From: Acidovorax sp. Leaf160
GTDB lineage: Bacteria; Pseudomonadota; Gammaproteobacteria; Burkholderiales; Burkholderiaceae_C
NCBI RefSeq assembly: GCF_001424265.1
Contig: NZ_LMOV01000024.1
Coordinates: 284,478-348,477 of the forward strand
Direction of reading: 5' to 3'
DNA length: 64,000 nt
Under the pieces are notes generated by a model. The model was not told the DNA's origin. It saw only the letters and a list, made by a program, of their open reading frames with translations, and made no database searches. The first letter of the stretch is position 1, and every line of letters begins with the position of its first letter. The position numbers and the translations under genes are program-made. Of the stretch, positions 45,183 through 53,981 are shown piece by piece.

Positions 45183-45440
45183 GGTGGTGTCTCCTGGAAT
45201 CGTTGGGTCGGAGGAAATCGGTGCTGGCTGGCCCGTACTGTCGAGGGCGGCACTTACAGGCTACTGACGGAGCCGAGCTTACCGACAAAACACCGGCCCG
45301 CAGCCGTCGGGCGACCCGCGACCGACCGGCCCGCGGCGACGTCGCCGCACGGGCCTGGCACGCGCCGCGAAGGGTTCATGGCAAACCCCTAGAATCCCGT
45401 CCGGCTCGCCCATCCACCCATTTTTTTGCCTCTCACGCCC

Positions 45441-46052
45441 ATGGCTTCTCCCCGTTATTCCGGCCCCGATCGCGTGGCCACGCCGCTGCGCCCCCTGCCC
45501 GCGATGATCTTCGCCAGCCGCTGGCTGCAGCTGCCCCTCTACCTGGGCCTCATCGCCGCCCAGGGCGTCTATGTGTGGCACTTCCTCGTCGAGCTGTGGC
45601 ATCTGGTGGAGGCCGTCTTCGGCAACCAGCAGGCGCTGCAGGCGCTGGTCACCAGCATCGGCTACAAGCCGGGTTTCGAGGTCACCGCGCTGAACGAGAC
45701 GGTGATCATGCTGGTGGTGCTGGCGCTGATCGACGTGGTGATGATCTCCAACCTGCTGATCATGGTGATCGTGGGCGGCTACGAAACCTTCGTCAGCCGG
45801 CTGGGCCTCGACAAGCACCCCGATCAGCCCGAATGGCTGGGCCATGTGAACGCCTCGGTGCTGAAGGTGAAGCTGGGCCTGTCGATCATCGGCATCAGCT
45901 CCATCCACCTGCTCAAGACCTTCATCAACGCCGCCAACTACGACGTAAAGGTGCTGATGTGGCAGACCATCATCCACGTGGTGTTCCTGCTGTCCGCCAT
46001 CGCCATTGCCTACACCGACAAGCTGCTGAACATATCGCACGAACGGCACTGA
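45441..46052 (+). CDS. YqhA/UPF0114-family membrane protein
   Basis: A 203-residue protein with about four helices, including [20 protein letters not shown] and [17 protein letters not shown]. The conserved central stretch [12 protein letters not shown] and the C-terminal ending AYTDKLLN match the YqhA family. The function is unknown. A TTG 15 bases upstream is in frame, but ATG 45441 is preferred. Confidence 0.85.
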   Translation: MASPRYSGPDRVATPLRPLPAMIFASRWLQLPLYLGLIAAQGVYVWHFLVELWHLVEAVFGNQQALQALVTSIGYKPGFEVTALNETVIMLVVLALIDVVMISNLLIMVIVGGYETFVSRLGLDKHPDQPEWLGHVNASVLKVKLGLSIIGISSIHLLKTFINAANYDVKVLMWQTIIHVVFLLSAIAIAYTDKLLNISHERH

Positions 46053-46085
46053 ACGCGGGAGTGCCCCGGGGCGCAAGGCTGCAAG

Positions 46086-46144
46086 CCATTTCGCCTTCCA
46101 GCGCTTGATCTGCCTGGGCCTGTTGCTATTATTTCTATAGCGAT
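46086..46144 (+). repeat. Interspersed palindromic repeat, copy C
   Basis: GCCATTTCGCCTTCCAGCGC, TTGATCTGCCTGGGCCTG and TTGCTATTATTTCTATAGC align in order with copies A and B, with the same AT-rich GCTAT...ATAGC arm. Confidence 0.7.
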
Positions 46145-46260
46145 TCGCAGGATTGCCTGGGCGTAGGCACCCTGTGACCCGCCGCGCTGATCCCATCGGC
46201 ATCCAACCGCCCGCGCCCGCGTCCCGCACGGGAATAGCACAGGTCAGGAAAACCTGTGTT

Positions 46261-46289
46261 TTGACACAAACATACTCAATTCCTATAAT
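46261..46289 (+). promoter_or_regulatory. Perfect sigma70 consensus promoter upstream of proV
   Basis: TTGACA (46261-46266) and TATAAT (46284-46289) are separated by exactly 17 bases, matching the sigma70 consensus fully. The expected start is about 46296. The proV start codon is about 486 bases further, so either a long leader or a small RNA is made. Confidence 0.85.
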
Positions 46290-46295
46290 TGCGGC

Positions 46296-46455
46296 GTGTT
46301 TTACAACCTGCCACGCAGGTAATCCGCCTTCCGCAGTGCGTCGAAGGCAGATGCAAGTCCAGGCCGCAGCGCCGTTGGCTCCCGTGATTGCACGGGCTTC
46401 AGCCAGCAACGCAGCACCTGGCATCAGGGCCGGCAGTCGCCGGCGCTGAGCCCCA
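46296..46455 (+). ncRNA. Candidate structured RNA or proV leader
   Basis: Downstream of the consensus promoter are several stable stems: ACCTG/CAGGT, CGTTGGCT-CCCGTG-ATTG-CACGGG with a partner AGCCAGCAACG (46373-46411), and GCCGGC-AGTC-GCCGGC. No poly-U terminator follows, so a cis leader is as likely as a free small RNA. No known riboswitch class is recognised. Confidence 0.35.
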
Positions 46456-46781
46456 GGCACCCGCCCTGCCCGTTCGCTTCCGACGGCGGCGGGGGTGCCG
46501 GGCACAGGCCCTTGCGCACCGCCTCGCGTGCCATTCGGGCCGACGGCCATCTTCGTCATGGCCGACTCCTTGACTGCCGTGCGGCGTTCGCGCCGTTCCA
46601 CGGCGCTGCCCCGGCGCTTTTCGCCCGGGGTGCCGACGCTGCCGGAGGGCGCGTCGGCCGCTGCATTGCGCAGGCGCCCGCTGATCGATCCAGCGGGCGG
46701 GCGCCAAGCTGCAGCGCGCGCCGGGCGCCACCGCCGCGCAGTCCGTCCATCCACCGATCCCCCAAGAAAGGACGGCCCTTT

Positions 46782-48083
46782 TTGGCTAAGCAAATCATCA
46801 TCGACCGCGTGTTCAAGGTGTTCGGCGAATCGCCCGAGCAAGCTTTGCGGCTCGTGGAGCAAGGCGTCAGCAAGCAGGACATCCTGGCGCAGACCGGCAA
46901 CTCCATCGGCGTGTTCGACGCCACCTTCACCATCGAGGCGGGCGAGATCTTCGTCGTGATGGGCCTGTCGGGCTCGGGCAAATCGACGCTGGTGCGCATG
47001 CTCAACCGGCTGATCGAGCCCACGGCCGGCCGCATCGTCGTGGACGGCCAGGACATCAACACCCTGAGCGACCGCCAGCTGCGCGCCCTGCGCCGCAAGG
47101 ACATCAGCATGGTGTTCCAGTCGTTCGCACTGATGCCGCACATGACCGTGCTGGACAACACCGCCTTCGGGCTGGAGCTGGCCGGCGTGGACCGCGACGA
47201 GCGCCGCCGCCAGGCCGCGCTGGCGCTGGAACAGGTGGGCCTGGCCGCCTGGGCCGAGAGCTATCCCGACGAGCTGTCGGGCGGCATGCAGCAGCGGGTG
47301 GGCCTGGCGCGGGCGCTGGCCTCCGACCCGTCCATCCTGCTGATGGACGAGGCCTTCTCGGCGCTGGACCCGATCATCCGCACCGAGATGCAGAGCGAGC
47401 TGCTGCGGCTGCAGCAGGTCAAGCGCCGCACCATCGTCTTCATCTCGCACGACCTGGACGAGGCCATGCGCATCGGCGACCGCATCGCCATCATGAAAGA
47501 CGGCCAGGTGGTGCAGGTCGGCACGCCCGACGACATCCTGCGCAACCCGGCCAACGACTACGTGCGCAACTTCGTGCGCGGCGTGGACGCGGCCGCGGTG
47601 TTCAAGGCCGGCGACATCGCCCGCAAGCGGCTGACCGTGGTGCGCGAGCACTCCGACCGCGGCTGCCGGCCTGCGCTGCAGCTGATCGAAGGGCACGACG
47701 ACAACTTCGCCTACGTGGTCAGCCCGGCGAAGCGCTACCTGGGCACGGTGTCCGCCGATTCGCTGCGCGCCGCGCTGCACGGCCATTCCGGACCGCTGGG
47801 GCTGCAGCATGCGTTCATTCCCGAGGTCACCACCATCGCCTCCGACGCGCCCGTGGCCGACCTGTTCGGCCAGGTGGCCCAGGCGCCCTGCGCGCTGCCG
47901 GTGGTCGATGCCGACGGGCGCTTCCGCGGCGCGGTGAGCAAGACCACCCTGCTGCGCTTCCTGGACCGCGACACGCCGCCCGTGCCGCCCAGTCCGCCGC
48001 CGGGCGACGCCCCCGCCGCAGCCTCCACCTCAGCCGCTACCGCCGACCTTGCCGCTGCCCAGCCAGAAAGGAGCCCCGCATGA
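46782..48083 (+). CDS. proV: Glycine betaine/proline ABC transporter ATP-binding protein
   Basis: ATPase of a ProU-type osmoprotectant importer. Read from TTG 46782 it has 433 residues. ProV features include [17 protein letters not shown] at the start, Walker A GLSGSGKS (61-68), [15 protein letters not shown] and Walker [16 protein letters not shown]-terminal CBS-type region (about 275-400) may sense ionic strength, followed by a Pro/Ala tail. TTG is chosen because AAGAAAGGA lies 9 bases upstream and the family N-terminus begins here. Confidence 0.93.
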   Translation: MAKQIIIDRVFKVFGESPEQALRLVEQGVSKQDILAQTGNSIGVFDATFTIEAGEIFVVMGLSGSGKSTLVRMLNRLIEPTAGRIVVDGQDINTLSDRQLRALRRKDISMVFQSFALMPHMTVLDNTAFGLELAGVDRDERRRQAALALEQVGLAAWAESYPDELSGGMQQRVGLARALASDPSILLMDEAFSALDPIIRTEMQSELLRLQQVKRRTIVFISHDLDEAMRIGDRIAIMKDGQVVQVGTPDDILRNPANDYVRNFVRGVDAAAVFKAGDIARKRLTVVREHSDRGCRPALQLIEGHDDNFAYVVSPAKRYLGTVSADSLRAALHGHSGPLGLQHAFIPEVTTIASDAPVADLFGQVAQAPCALPVVDADGRFRGAVSKTTLLRFLDRDTPPVPPSPPPGDAPAAASTSAATADLAAAQPERSPA

Positions 48084-49405
48084 AGCCTCAGCACGACGCC
48101 GCCCTGACGATGACGACCTCCCCGCAATCCGCCCCCACCTTGCTGGCCCAGGCCGATACCGCCGTGCCGATGGACTCCGGCGCATGGAACGGCACCAGCC
48201 CCGCACTGGCGGCCGACCTGCCGCTGCCGGCCCCCGCCGATGCCGCGGCCCTGCCTGCCGCGCCGGACGCCCCGGCCGCCGCCGGCGGCGCTTATGTGGA
48301 CCCCTGGGCCGCGTCCGGCGCGTCGGGCGATGGGCCGCGCGACTGGCTCAGCCTTCCGGCCGACGCCCTGCATGGCGCCGCCTCCGGCGCGCCGGGCGCG
48401 GGCGACGGCGGCCTGCACCTGCGCCAGCTCTGGGACGGCTCCCTGCCTGTCGAGGCCTGGATCAACCAGGGCCTGGGCTGGGCGGTGCAGCACCTGCGCC
48501 CGCTGTTCCAGACGGTGCGGGCGCCCATCGACGGCACGCTGCGCTGGGTGGAAGGGCTGCTGACCAGCCTGCCCACGCTAGCGATGATCGCGCTGATCGG
48601 CCTGCTGGCCTGGCAGTTCGCCGGGCGGGCGCTGGCCATCGGCACGGTGCTGTCGCTGATGGTCGTGGCCCTGCTGGGCATCTGGCCCGAGGCCATGGTC
48701 ACGCTGTCGCTGGTGCTGACCTCGCTGGCCTTCTGCGTGCTGATCGGCCTGCCGCTGGGCATCCTGCTGGCCAGCAGCGACCGCGCCCAGCGCATCATGC
48801 GGCCGCTGCTGGACGCCATGCAGACCACGCCCGCCTTCGTCTACCTGGTGCCGGTGGTGATGCTGTTCGGCATCGGCAACGTGCCGGGCGTGGTGGTCAC
48901 CATCGTGTTCGCGCTGCCGCCGCTGGTGCGGCTGACCAACCTGGGCCTGCGCCAGGTGCGGCCCGACCTAATCGAGGCCTCGCGCGCCTACGGCGCCTCG
49001 CCCCTGCAGATGCTGGTGAAGGTGCAGCTGCCGCTGGCCATGCCGTCCATCATGGCGGGCGTCAACCAGGCGTTGATGCTGTCGCTGTCGATGGTGGTCA
49101 TCGCCTCCATGATCGCCGTGGGCGGCCTGGGCCAGATGGTGCTGCGCGGCATCGGGCGGCTGGACATGGGCCTGGCCACCGTGGGCGGCCTGGGCATCGT
49201 GCTGCTCGCCATCACGCTGGACCGCATCACGCAGTCGCTCGGCCGGCCGCGCCGGGGCGTGCGCCACTGGTGGCAAACCGGCCCCGCCGGCCTGGTGACG
49301 CGGCGGCTGCAGGCGCGCCGCGCGGATATCGCCCCAGCGGCCCCGCTGCCGGTCGATGCCGCCGCCGCCCCCGCCGCCGCCCTGCTGGCCGGAGCCGCGC
49401 GCTGA
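48080..49405 (+). CDS. proW: Glycine betaine/proline ABC transporter permease
   Basis: Permease of the ProU-type system, 441 residues against about 354 in E. coli. The first ~130 residues are an Ala/Pro/Gly-rich cytoplasmic extension. The core then matches E. coli ProW closely ([60 protein letters not shown]). The C-terminus has a further Ala-rich tail. ATGA overlap with proV. Confidence 0.94.
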   Translation: MKPQHDAALTMTTSPQSAPTLLAQADTAVPMDSGAWNGTSPALAADLPLPAPADAAALPAAPDAPAAAGGAYVDPWAASGASGDGPRDWLSLPADALHGAASGAPGAGDGGLHLRQLWDGSLPVEAWINQGLGWAVQHLRPLFQTVRAPIDGTLRWVEGLLTSLPTLAMIALIGLLAWQFAGRALAIGTVLSLMVVALLGIWPEAMVTLSLVLTSLAFCVLIGLPLGILLASSDRAQRIMRPLLDAMQTTPAFVYLVPVVMLFGIGNVPGVVVTIVFALPPLVRLTNLGLRQVRPDLIEASRAYGASPLQMLVKVQLPLAMPSIMAGVNQALMLSLSMVVIASMIAVGGLGQMVLRGIGRLDMGLATVGGLGIVLLAITLDRITQSLGRPRRGVRHWWQTGPAGLVTRRLQARRADIAPAAPLPVDAAAAPAAALLAGAAR

Positions 49406-49446
49406 GCGCGGCGCCCACGGCCCGACCCCACCCGAGAAAGGAACCC

Positions 49447-50535
49447 ATGCCGATGCCTTCGTACTGCCTGCCCTCGACCCGCGCTGGCCACCCGTCCCAA
49501 CTTGCCCGTCCCCCGCTGCTGGCGCGCGGCCTCGCGGCGGCCGCCCTCGCTCTCGCCCTGGGCCTGGCCCTGAGCGCGGCCGCGCCCACCGCCGCGCAGG
49601 CGCAGGACCTGCCCGGCAAGGGCATCACCGTGCAGCCGCTGCAAAGCTCGCTGGCGGAAGAAACCTTCCAGACGCTGCTGGTCAACCGCGGCCTGGAGCG
49701 CCTGGGCTACACCGTGCAGCCGATCCGCGAGATCGAGTACGCCACCGCCCATGTGGCGATTGCCAATGGCGATGCCACCTTCATGGCCAACCACTGGGAC
49801 CCGCTGCAGGCCGACTTCTACAAAAACGCCGGCGGCGATGCCAAGCTGTGGCGCAAGGGCTTCTATTCGAGCAACGCGGTGCAGGGCTACCTCATCGACC
49901 GCAAGACGGCCGAGGCGCACCACATCACCCGCATCGACCAGTTGAAGGACCCGAAGATCGCCGCCCTGTTCGACACCAACGGCGACGGCCGGGCCGACAT
50001 GACCGGCTGCACGCCCGGCTGGGGCTGCGAGGGCGTGATCGAGCACCAGCTGACCGCCTTCGGCCTGCGCGGCACCGTCACCCACGTGCAGGGCAGCTAC
50101 GCCGCGCTGATGGCCGAGACCATCGAGCGCTTCAAGCAGGGGCAGCCCATCCTCTACTACACCTGGACGCCGTACTGGGTCAGCAGCGTGCTGCGCCCGG
50201 GCGAAGACGTGGTGTGGCTGCAGGTGCCGCATTCCGCGCTGCCGGGCGACCAGTCGGGCATCGACACGCAGCTGCCCAACGGCAAGAACTACGGCTTCAT
50301 TCCGAACCACCAGCGCATCGTGGCGAACCGCCAGTTCATCGAGGCCAACCCGGCTGCGGCGCGGCTGTTCGAGCTGATGCGGCTGCCCGTGGCGGACATC
50401 AACGCGCAGAACCTGGCCATGCGCGACGGCCAGAACCAGCCGTCCGACGTGCAGCGGCATGCCGACGGCTGGATCCGCGCGCACCAGCGCACCTTCGACG
50501 GATGGATCCAGCAGGCGCTGGCCGCGGCCAGGTAG
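49447..50535 (+). CDS. proX: Glycine betaine-binding periplasmic protein
   Basis: Periplasmic receptor of the ProU-type system, 362 residues. A long signal peptide (about 1-53, ending AQA) leads into the ligand domain. The Cys pair in [10 protein letters not shown] matches the ProX disulfide, and the aromatic residues in [11 protein letters not shown] and [13 protein letters not shown] match the betaine pocket of ProX. It follows proW by 41 bases. Confidence 0.93.
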   Translation: MPMPSYCLPSTRAGHPSQLARPPLLARGLAAAALALALGLALSAAAPTAAQAQDLPGKGITVQPLQSSLAEETFQTLLVNRGLERLGYTVQPIREIEYATAHVAIANGDATFMANHWDPLQADFYKNAGGDAKLWRKGFYSSNAVQGYLIDRKTAEAHHITRIDQLKDPKIAALFDTNGDGRADMTGCTPGWGCEGVIEHQLTAFGLRGTVTHVQGSYAALMAETIERFKQGQPILYYTWTPYWVSSVLRPGEDVVWLQVPHSALPGDQSGIDTQLPNGKNYGFIPNHQRIVANRQFIEANPAAARLFELMRLPVADINAQNLAMRDGQNQPSDVQRHADGWIRAHQRTFDGWIQQALAAAR

Positions 50536-50593
50536 GCTGCGGCGCCACCGGAGCGCGGACAGCGGCAGGTGCGCCGCGGGCGCCCAGTTCCGA

Positions 50594-50652
50594 GTCAAAT
50601 CGGGCTCGGGCGCTTGACATACCTTGGCACTTGGCTATTAATATGATAGCAA
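50594..50652 (+). repeat. Interspersed palindromic repeat, copy B
   Basis: Read in order: TCAAATCGGGCTCGGGCGC, TTGACATACCTTGGCACTTG and GCTATTAATATGATAGC. It aligns over its full length with copy A (21037-21098). It sits between proX and a small exported-protein gene. Confidence 0.78.
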
Positions 50653-50771
50653 GAAACCAGAGGCAGAGCCCTGTGGCGGAGGATGCGGGAAGCGGAACCT
50701 TCCGCTCCGATTTTTCTCCTGAATTGCTCGGCACATTCCCTGCCACCACAGCAACGACACAGGAGGACACC

Positions 50772-51176
50772 ATGCATCGCACCGCCCCCACCGGCCCCGG
50801 CCTTCCGACCCACCGCCGCCCCACCGGGGACGCGGCCACCGAGATGCTGGAGCGTCCCGCGCCGCTGCTGTCCACCTTCCACATCACGCTGGCCGCCCTG
50901 TGGCTGGGCCTGTCGCTCATCGCCATGGCGGCCTCCACGGCGATGGCACAGCCACCGGCCGAGGGGCGACGCGGCCCGCCGCAGGAGGCTTTCGCAGCCT
51001 GCGAGGGCCAGGCCGAAGGTGCGGCCGTCACCCTGACGCTGCCAGGCGGCAAGACCTTGTCCGCCCAGTGCCTGCCCACCGAGAGCGGCGCGCTCGCCGC
51101 TCGGCCCGCTGGCGCCTCACCCCAGCAAGCGCGCGACGGACACCGCGGCCCCGGCCCACGTCCAGCCGCGCAGTGA
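50772..51176 (+). CDS. Small exported protein before a two-component system
   Basis: A 134-residue protein with a signal-like or anchoring helix at about 36-60 (HITLALWLGL-type segment ending MAASTAMAQ). A short Pro/Gly/Arg stretch follows, then EAFAACEGQAEGAAVTLTLP and GGKTLSAQCLP, with two cysteines that could pair. No family is recognised with certainty. The start at 50772 has an excellent AGGAGG site (50761-50766). It lies 142 bases before a BaeS-type kinase, so it may be a periplasmic accessory or a target of that system. Confidence 0.7.
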   Translation: MHRTAPTGPGLPTHRRPTGDAATEMLERPAPLLSTFHITLAALWLGLSLIAMAASTAMAQPPAEGRRGPPQEAFAACEGQAEGAAVTLTLPGGKTLSAQCLPTESGALAARPAGASPQQARDGHRGPGPRPAAQ

Positions 51177-51318
51177 GCGGCGTGCGCCGCCTGCCCCGGC
51201 CCGCCGGGGGCCTCCACCACACCGCCGCAGCGGTGGCCGCAGCCGCCACCCCCACCCTCACCCGGGCCCGCGCGCCATGGCAAGCTACGGCCATGTTCCG
51301 CGTCGCCCGCCTTCCGTC

Positions 51319-52965
51319 ATGAGACACCTCACCCTGCAGCGCAAGGCCTTCCTGGCGCTGTCCGCGCTCATGGCGCTCATGCTGCTGATGTTCGTCGGCC
51401 TGTCGCGCCTCGGGCTGCAGCGGGGCATGGGACCGTATGTGGCCGAGATCGAGCTGGCCCGCATGGACTGGTTCGCCGCGCGCCTGCAACACCTGCATGC
51501 CCAGCACGGCGGCTGGCAGACGCTGCGCACCCAGCCCGACCTGTGGCTGGACTTGCGCCGCCCCGAAATGCCCAGCCAGGCCGTGTTCGGTCCCAGCTCC
51601 GCCCCGGCCAGCGCCCCGGTCACGGCCAGCCGGCCGCTGCTGGACGACTGGGTGGTGGACCCCCGCCCCGCAGCCGGAGGCATGGGCCTGCGGCCACCGC
51701 CCTACGGCTCGGTGCCGCCGCCGTGGGCGCTGGGCGACGGCGGCGGCGCCAGCCGACCCGAGTCGCCGGCGCAGGGCCAGGGTCAGGGCCTCGCCCAGGG
51801 CCCTTCTGGCGGCGGCACGCGCCCGCCCCCTTTCTCCGACGGCCTCTCGCAGCGCCTGGGCCTGCTCGACAACGACCGCCAGCTGATCGCCGGCACCCCG
51901 CCCCAGCCCGGCCATGCCCGCACCGTGCTGCGCAATGCCGACGGCCGGCCCATCGGCCAGCTGGTGCTGTCGCCGCCGCTGGTGCTGGAACGCGAGGCCG
52001 ACCAGGCCTTCCTCGGCCAGCAGCTCGTCTTCGTCGTGTGGACCGGCGCGGCGGGCCTGGCTTTCGCGCTGGTGCTGTCCTGGTGGCTGGGCCGGCGCTG
52101 GCTGGCGCCGGTGGGCGCCCTGGTGGCGGGTGCGCGCAGCATCGCTGCCGGGCGGCTCGACACGCGGGTTCCGGCGCAGGGCGGGCACGAACTGGCCCGG
52201 CTGGTGGACACCTTCAACCACATGGCCGAGCAGCTCGCCAGCATGGAGGCCTCGCGCCGGCAGTGGATCGGCGACGTGGCGCATGAGTTGCGCACGCCGC
52301 TGGCCGCCATGCGCGCCGAGATCGAGGCCGTGCAGGACGGCGTGCGCCAGTTCGACGACAACACCGCCCTGCGCCTGCACCGCCAGGTGATGCGCCTGAC
52401 CCATCTGGTGGGCGACCTGCGCGCCAGCCTCGATGCGGACGGCAGCGGCCAGCCCACCGCCATGGACCCGGTGCACCCGCTGCCGCTGCTGGCCGAGGCC
52501 GTCACCTCCATGCAGCCGCGCTTCGACCAGGCCGGCGTCGGGCTGCAGACGGCCGGGCTGAGCGGAGGCGGCCTGCAGCCCCTGGTGCGCGGCGACGCCC
52601 AGCAGCTGCACCGCGTGTTCCTCAACCTGCTGGAAAACAGCCTGCGCTACACCGACCGCGGCGGCCGCCTGGAAGTGAGCGCCGCGGTGGAGCGCGGCGA
52701 CGGCGCCCGGCCCGTGCTGTCGCTGCGCTTCGATGACACGGCGCCGGGCGTGCCGGCACCGGAGCTGCCGCGCATCTTCGAGCGCCTCTACCGCGCCGAG
52801 GCCTCGCGCACCCGCGCCCACGGCGACCGCGGCGGCTCCGGCCTGGGCCTCGCGATCTGCCGCGCCATCGTGCAGGCGCACGGCGGCCACATCGGCGCCC
52901 AGGCCTCGCCGCTAGGCGGCCTGCGCATCCACCTCACACTGCCCCTGCTGGAAAGAACCGCATGA
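51319..52965 (+). CDS. Sensor histidine kinase, BaeS-like
   Basis: A 548-residue membrane kinase: helix about 10-30, a periplasmic domain about 31-230, a second helix (VVWTGAAGLAFALVLSWWLG), HAMP, then the kinase core. Key boxes are HELRTPLAAM (His322), NLLENSLRYT and GGSGLGLAICRAIVQAHGG. The usual DTGPG reads DTAPG. The periplasmic domain contains a Gly/Gln/Pro-rich insertion (about 135-180), unusual for this group. The stop overlaps the regulator gene by 4 bases. ATG 51277 is an alternative start. Confidence 0.9.
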   Translation: MRHLTLQRKAFLALSALMALMLLMFVGLSRLGLQRGMGPYVAEIELARMDWFAARLQHLHAQHGGWQTLRTQPDLWLDLRRPEMPSQAVFGPSSAPASAPVTASRPLLDDWVVDPRPAAGGMGLRPPPYGSVPPPWALGDGGGASRPESPAQGQGQGLAQGPSGGGTRPPPFSDGLSQRLGLLDNDRQLIAGTPPQPGHARTVLRNADGRPIGQLVLSPPLVLEREADQAFLGQQLVFVVWTGAAGLAFALVLSWWLGRRWLAPVGALVAGARSIAAGRLDTRVPAQGGHELARLVDTFNHMAEQLASMEASRRQWIGDVAHELRTPLAAMRAEIEAVQDGVRQFDDNTALRLHRQVMRLTHLVGDLRASLDADGSGQPTAMDPVHPLPLLAEAVTSMQPRFDQAGVGLQTAGLSGGGLQPLVRGDAQQLHRVFLNLLENSLRYTDRGGRLEVSAAVERGDGARPVLSLRFDDTAPGVPAPELPRIFERLYRAEASRTRAHGDRGGSGLGLAICRAIVQAHGGHIGAQASPLGGLRIHLTLPLLERTA

Positions 52966-53714
52966 CCTCTGCCACCCCATCCGCCCGCATCCTGGTGGTC
53001 GAAGACGACCAGGACATCGCCGACGTGCTGATCGACTACCTGCGCCATGCCGGCTACGAAGCCGAACACCTGGCCGACGGCACCGCCGCCGTGGCCCGGC
53101 TGACGCAACCCGGCGCCGGCCATCCGCCCGACCTGACGGTGCTGGACGTGATGCTGCCCGGCGCGGACGGCCTCACCGTGTTGCGCGAGGCGCGCCGCGT
53201 GACCCAGGCGCCGATCATCCTGCTGACTGCGCGGGTCGAGGAGGTGGACCGCCTGATCGGCCTGGAGCTGGGCGCGGACGACTACATCTGCAAGCCCTTT
53301 TCGCCGCGCGAGGTGGTGGCCCGCATCAAGACCGTGCTGCGCCGCACCACCCAGACCGTGCCCGAGGTGGCACGCCAGAGCACGCTGACGCTCGACGAAG
53401 TGCAGTGGCAGGCGCAGATCCGCGGCGAGACAGTGCCGCTGACGCTGCGCGAATTCCGTCTGCTGCAGGCGTTGGTGCGGCACAGTGGCCGCATCTTCTC
53501 GCGCGCGCAGCTGCTGGACATGGCCTACGACGACACGCTGGACGTGAACGAACGGGCGGTGGACAGCCACATCAAGAACCTGCGCAAGAAGCTCAAGGCG
53601 GCCGACGGGCGCGACCACGACTGGATCCGGTCGGTCTACGGCGTGGGCTTCGCGTTCGAGCCGCCGCCGGATGAGGCCATGGACGCCGCCCCGGCTCCGG
53701 CGCAGGCCCCTTAG
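52962..53714 (+). CDS. OmpR-family response regulator, BaeR-like
   Basis: A 250-residue regulator with a receiver domain (acidic pair EDD at 14-16, phosphorylated Asp62 in LTVLDVMLPG, Lys111 in CKPFS). A winged-helix domain follows (FRLLQALVRHSGRIFSRAQL, then DVNERAVDSHIKNLRKKL). It is coupled to the kinase by ATGA. The target genes are unknown; envelope stress or efflux is the usual role of the BaeSR group. Confidence 0.93.
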   Translation: MTSATPSARILVVEDDQDIADVLIDYLRHAGYEAEHLADGTAAVARLTQPGAGHPPDLTVLDVMLPGADGLTVLREARRVTQAPIILLTARVEEVDRLIGLELGADDYICKPFSPREVVARIKTVLRRTTQTVPEVARQSTLTLDEVQWQAQIRGETVPLTLREFRLLQALVRHSGRIFSRAQLLDMAYDDTLDVNERAVDSHIKNLRKKLKAADGRDHDWIRSVYGVGFAFEPPPDEAMDAAPAPAQAP

Positions 53715-53799
53715 GCCCGCGCCATCAGGAGGCCGGCACCGGCCTGCGTGGAGGACTGCTGCGACCTGGCTGCGCAAGCGGGCAGGTGGGCAAACCTGG

Positions 53800-53871
53800 C
53801 AGTGCGGCAGTGCGGCAGTGCGGCAGTGCGGCAGTGGGTCAGTGGGTCAGTGGGTCAGTAGGCCAGTGGGT
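53800..53871. repeat. Tandem octanucleotide repeat, nine units
   Basis: Four CAGTGCGG units are followed by three CAGTGGGT, one CAGTAGGC and one CAGTGGGT, 72 bases in all. It lies about 110 bases before the start of a TonB-dependent receptor gene and just before its Fur box. Such an array can change in copy number by slippage. Confidence 0.85.
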
Positions 53872-53930
53872 AGTAGCGCCGCTGCGATCCAGACCGTGTG
53901 AAAGCACCGTGAAGCTCCGGCAAAGATGCA

Positions 53931-53949
53931 AATGAGAGTTGTTATCATT
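53931..53949 (+). promoter_or_regulatory. Fur box before TonB-dependent receptor
   Basis: AATGAGAGTTGTTATCATT has the palindromic AATGA...TCATT ends of the Fur consensus and lies 33 bases before the receptor ATG. Iron-replete repression is expected. Confidence 0.72.
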
Positions 53950-53981
53950 CTCGTCTTTGCTTGACTTGAGGACTGCTTTCG

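Larger units (their letters stand above)
46053..46781. other. proV upstream region with leader, repeat and promoter
   Basis: 729 bases without a supported gene. It holds repeat copy C (46086-46144), a consensus promoter (46261-46289) and a structured candidate leader (46296-46781). A plus-strand reading frame running through the second half joins proV but lacks a start signal. Confidence 0.6.

Noticed and set aside
46153-46449. Short reading frame in the proV upstream region
   Set aside because: It crosses a perfect sigma70 promoter, has no ribosome site and no recognisable features.
43158-47810. Very long frames antisense to acsA (43158-45155) and to yqhA/proV (45279-47810)
   Set aside because: The opposite strand encodes proteins with full catalytic or transporter motifs; these frames show none.
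53800-53871. Repeat array as a CRISPR
   Set aside because: The units are 8 bases and directly adjacent with no spacers, and no cas gene is present.
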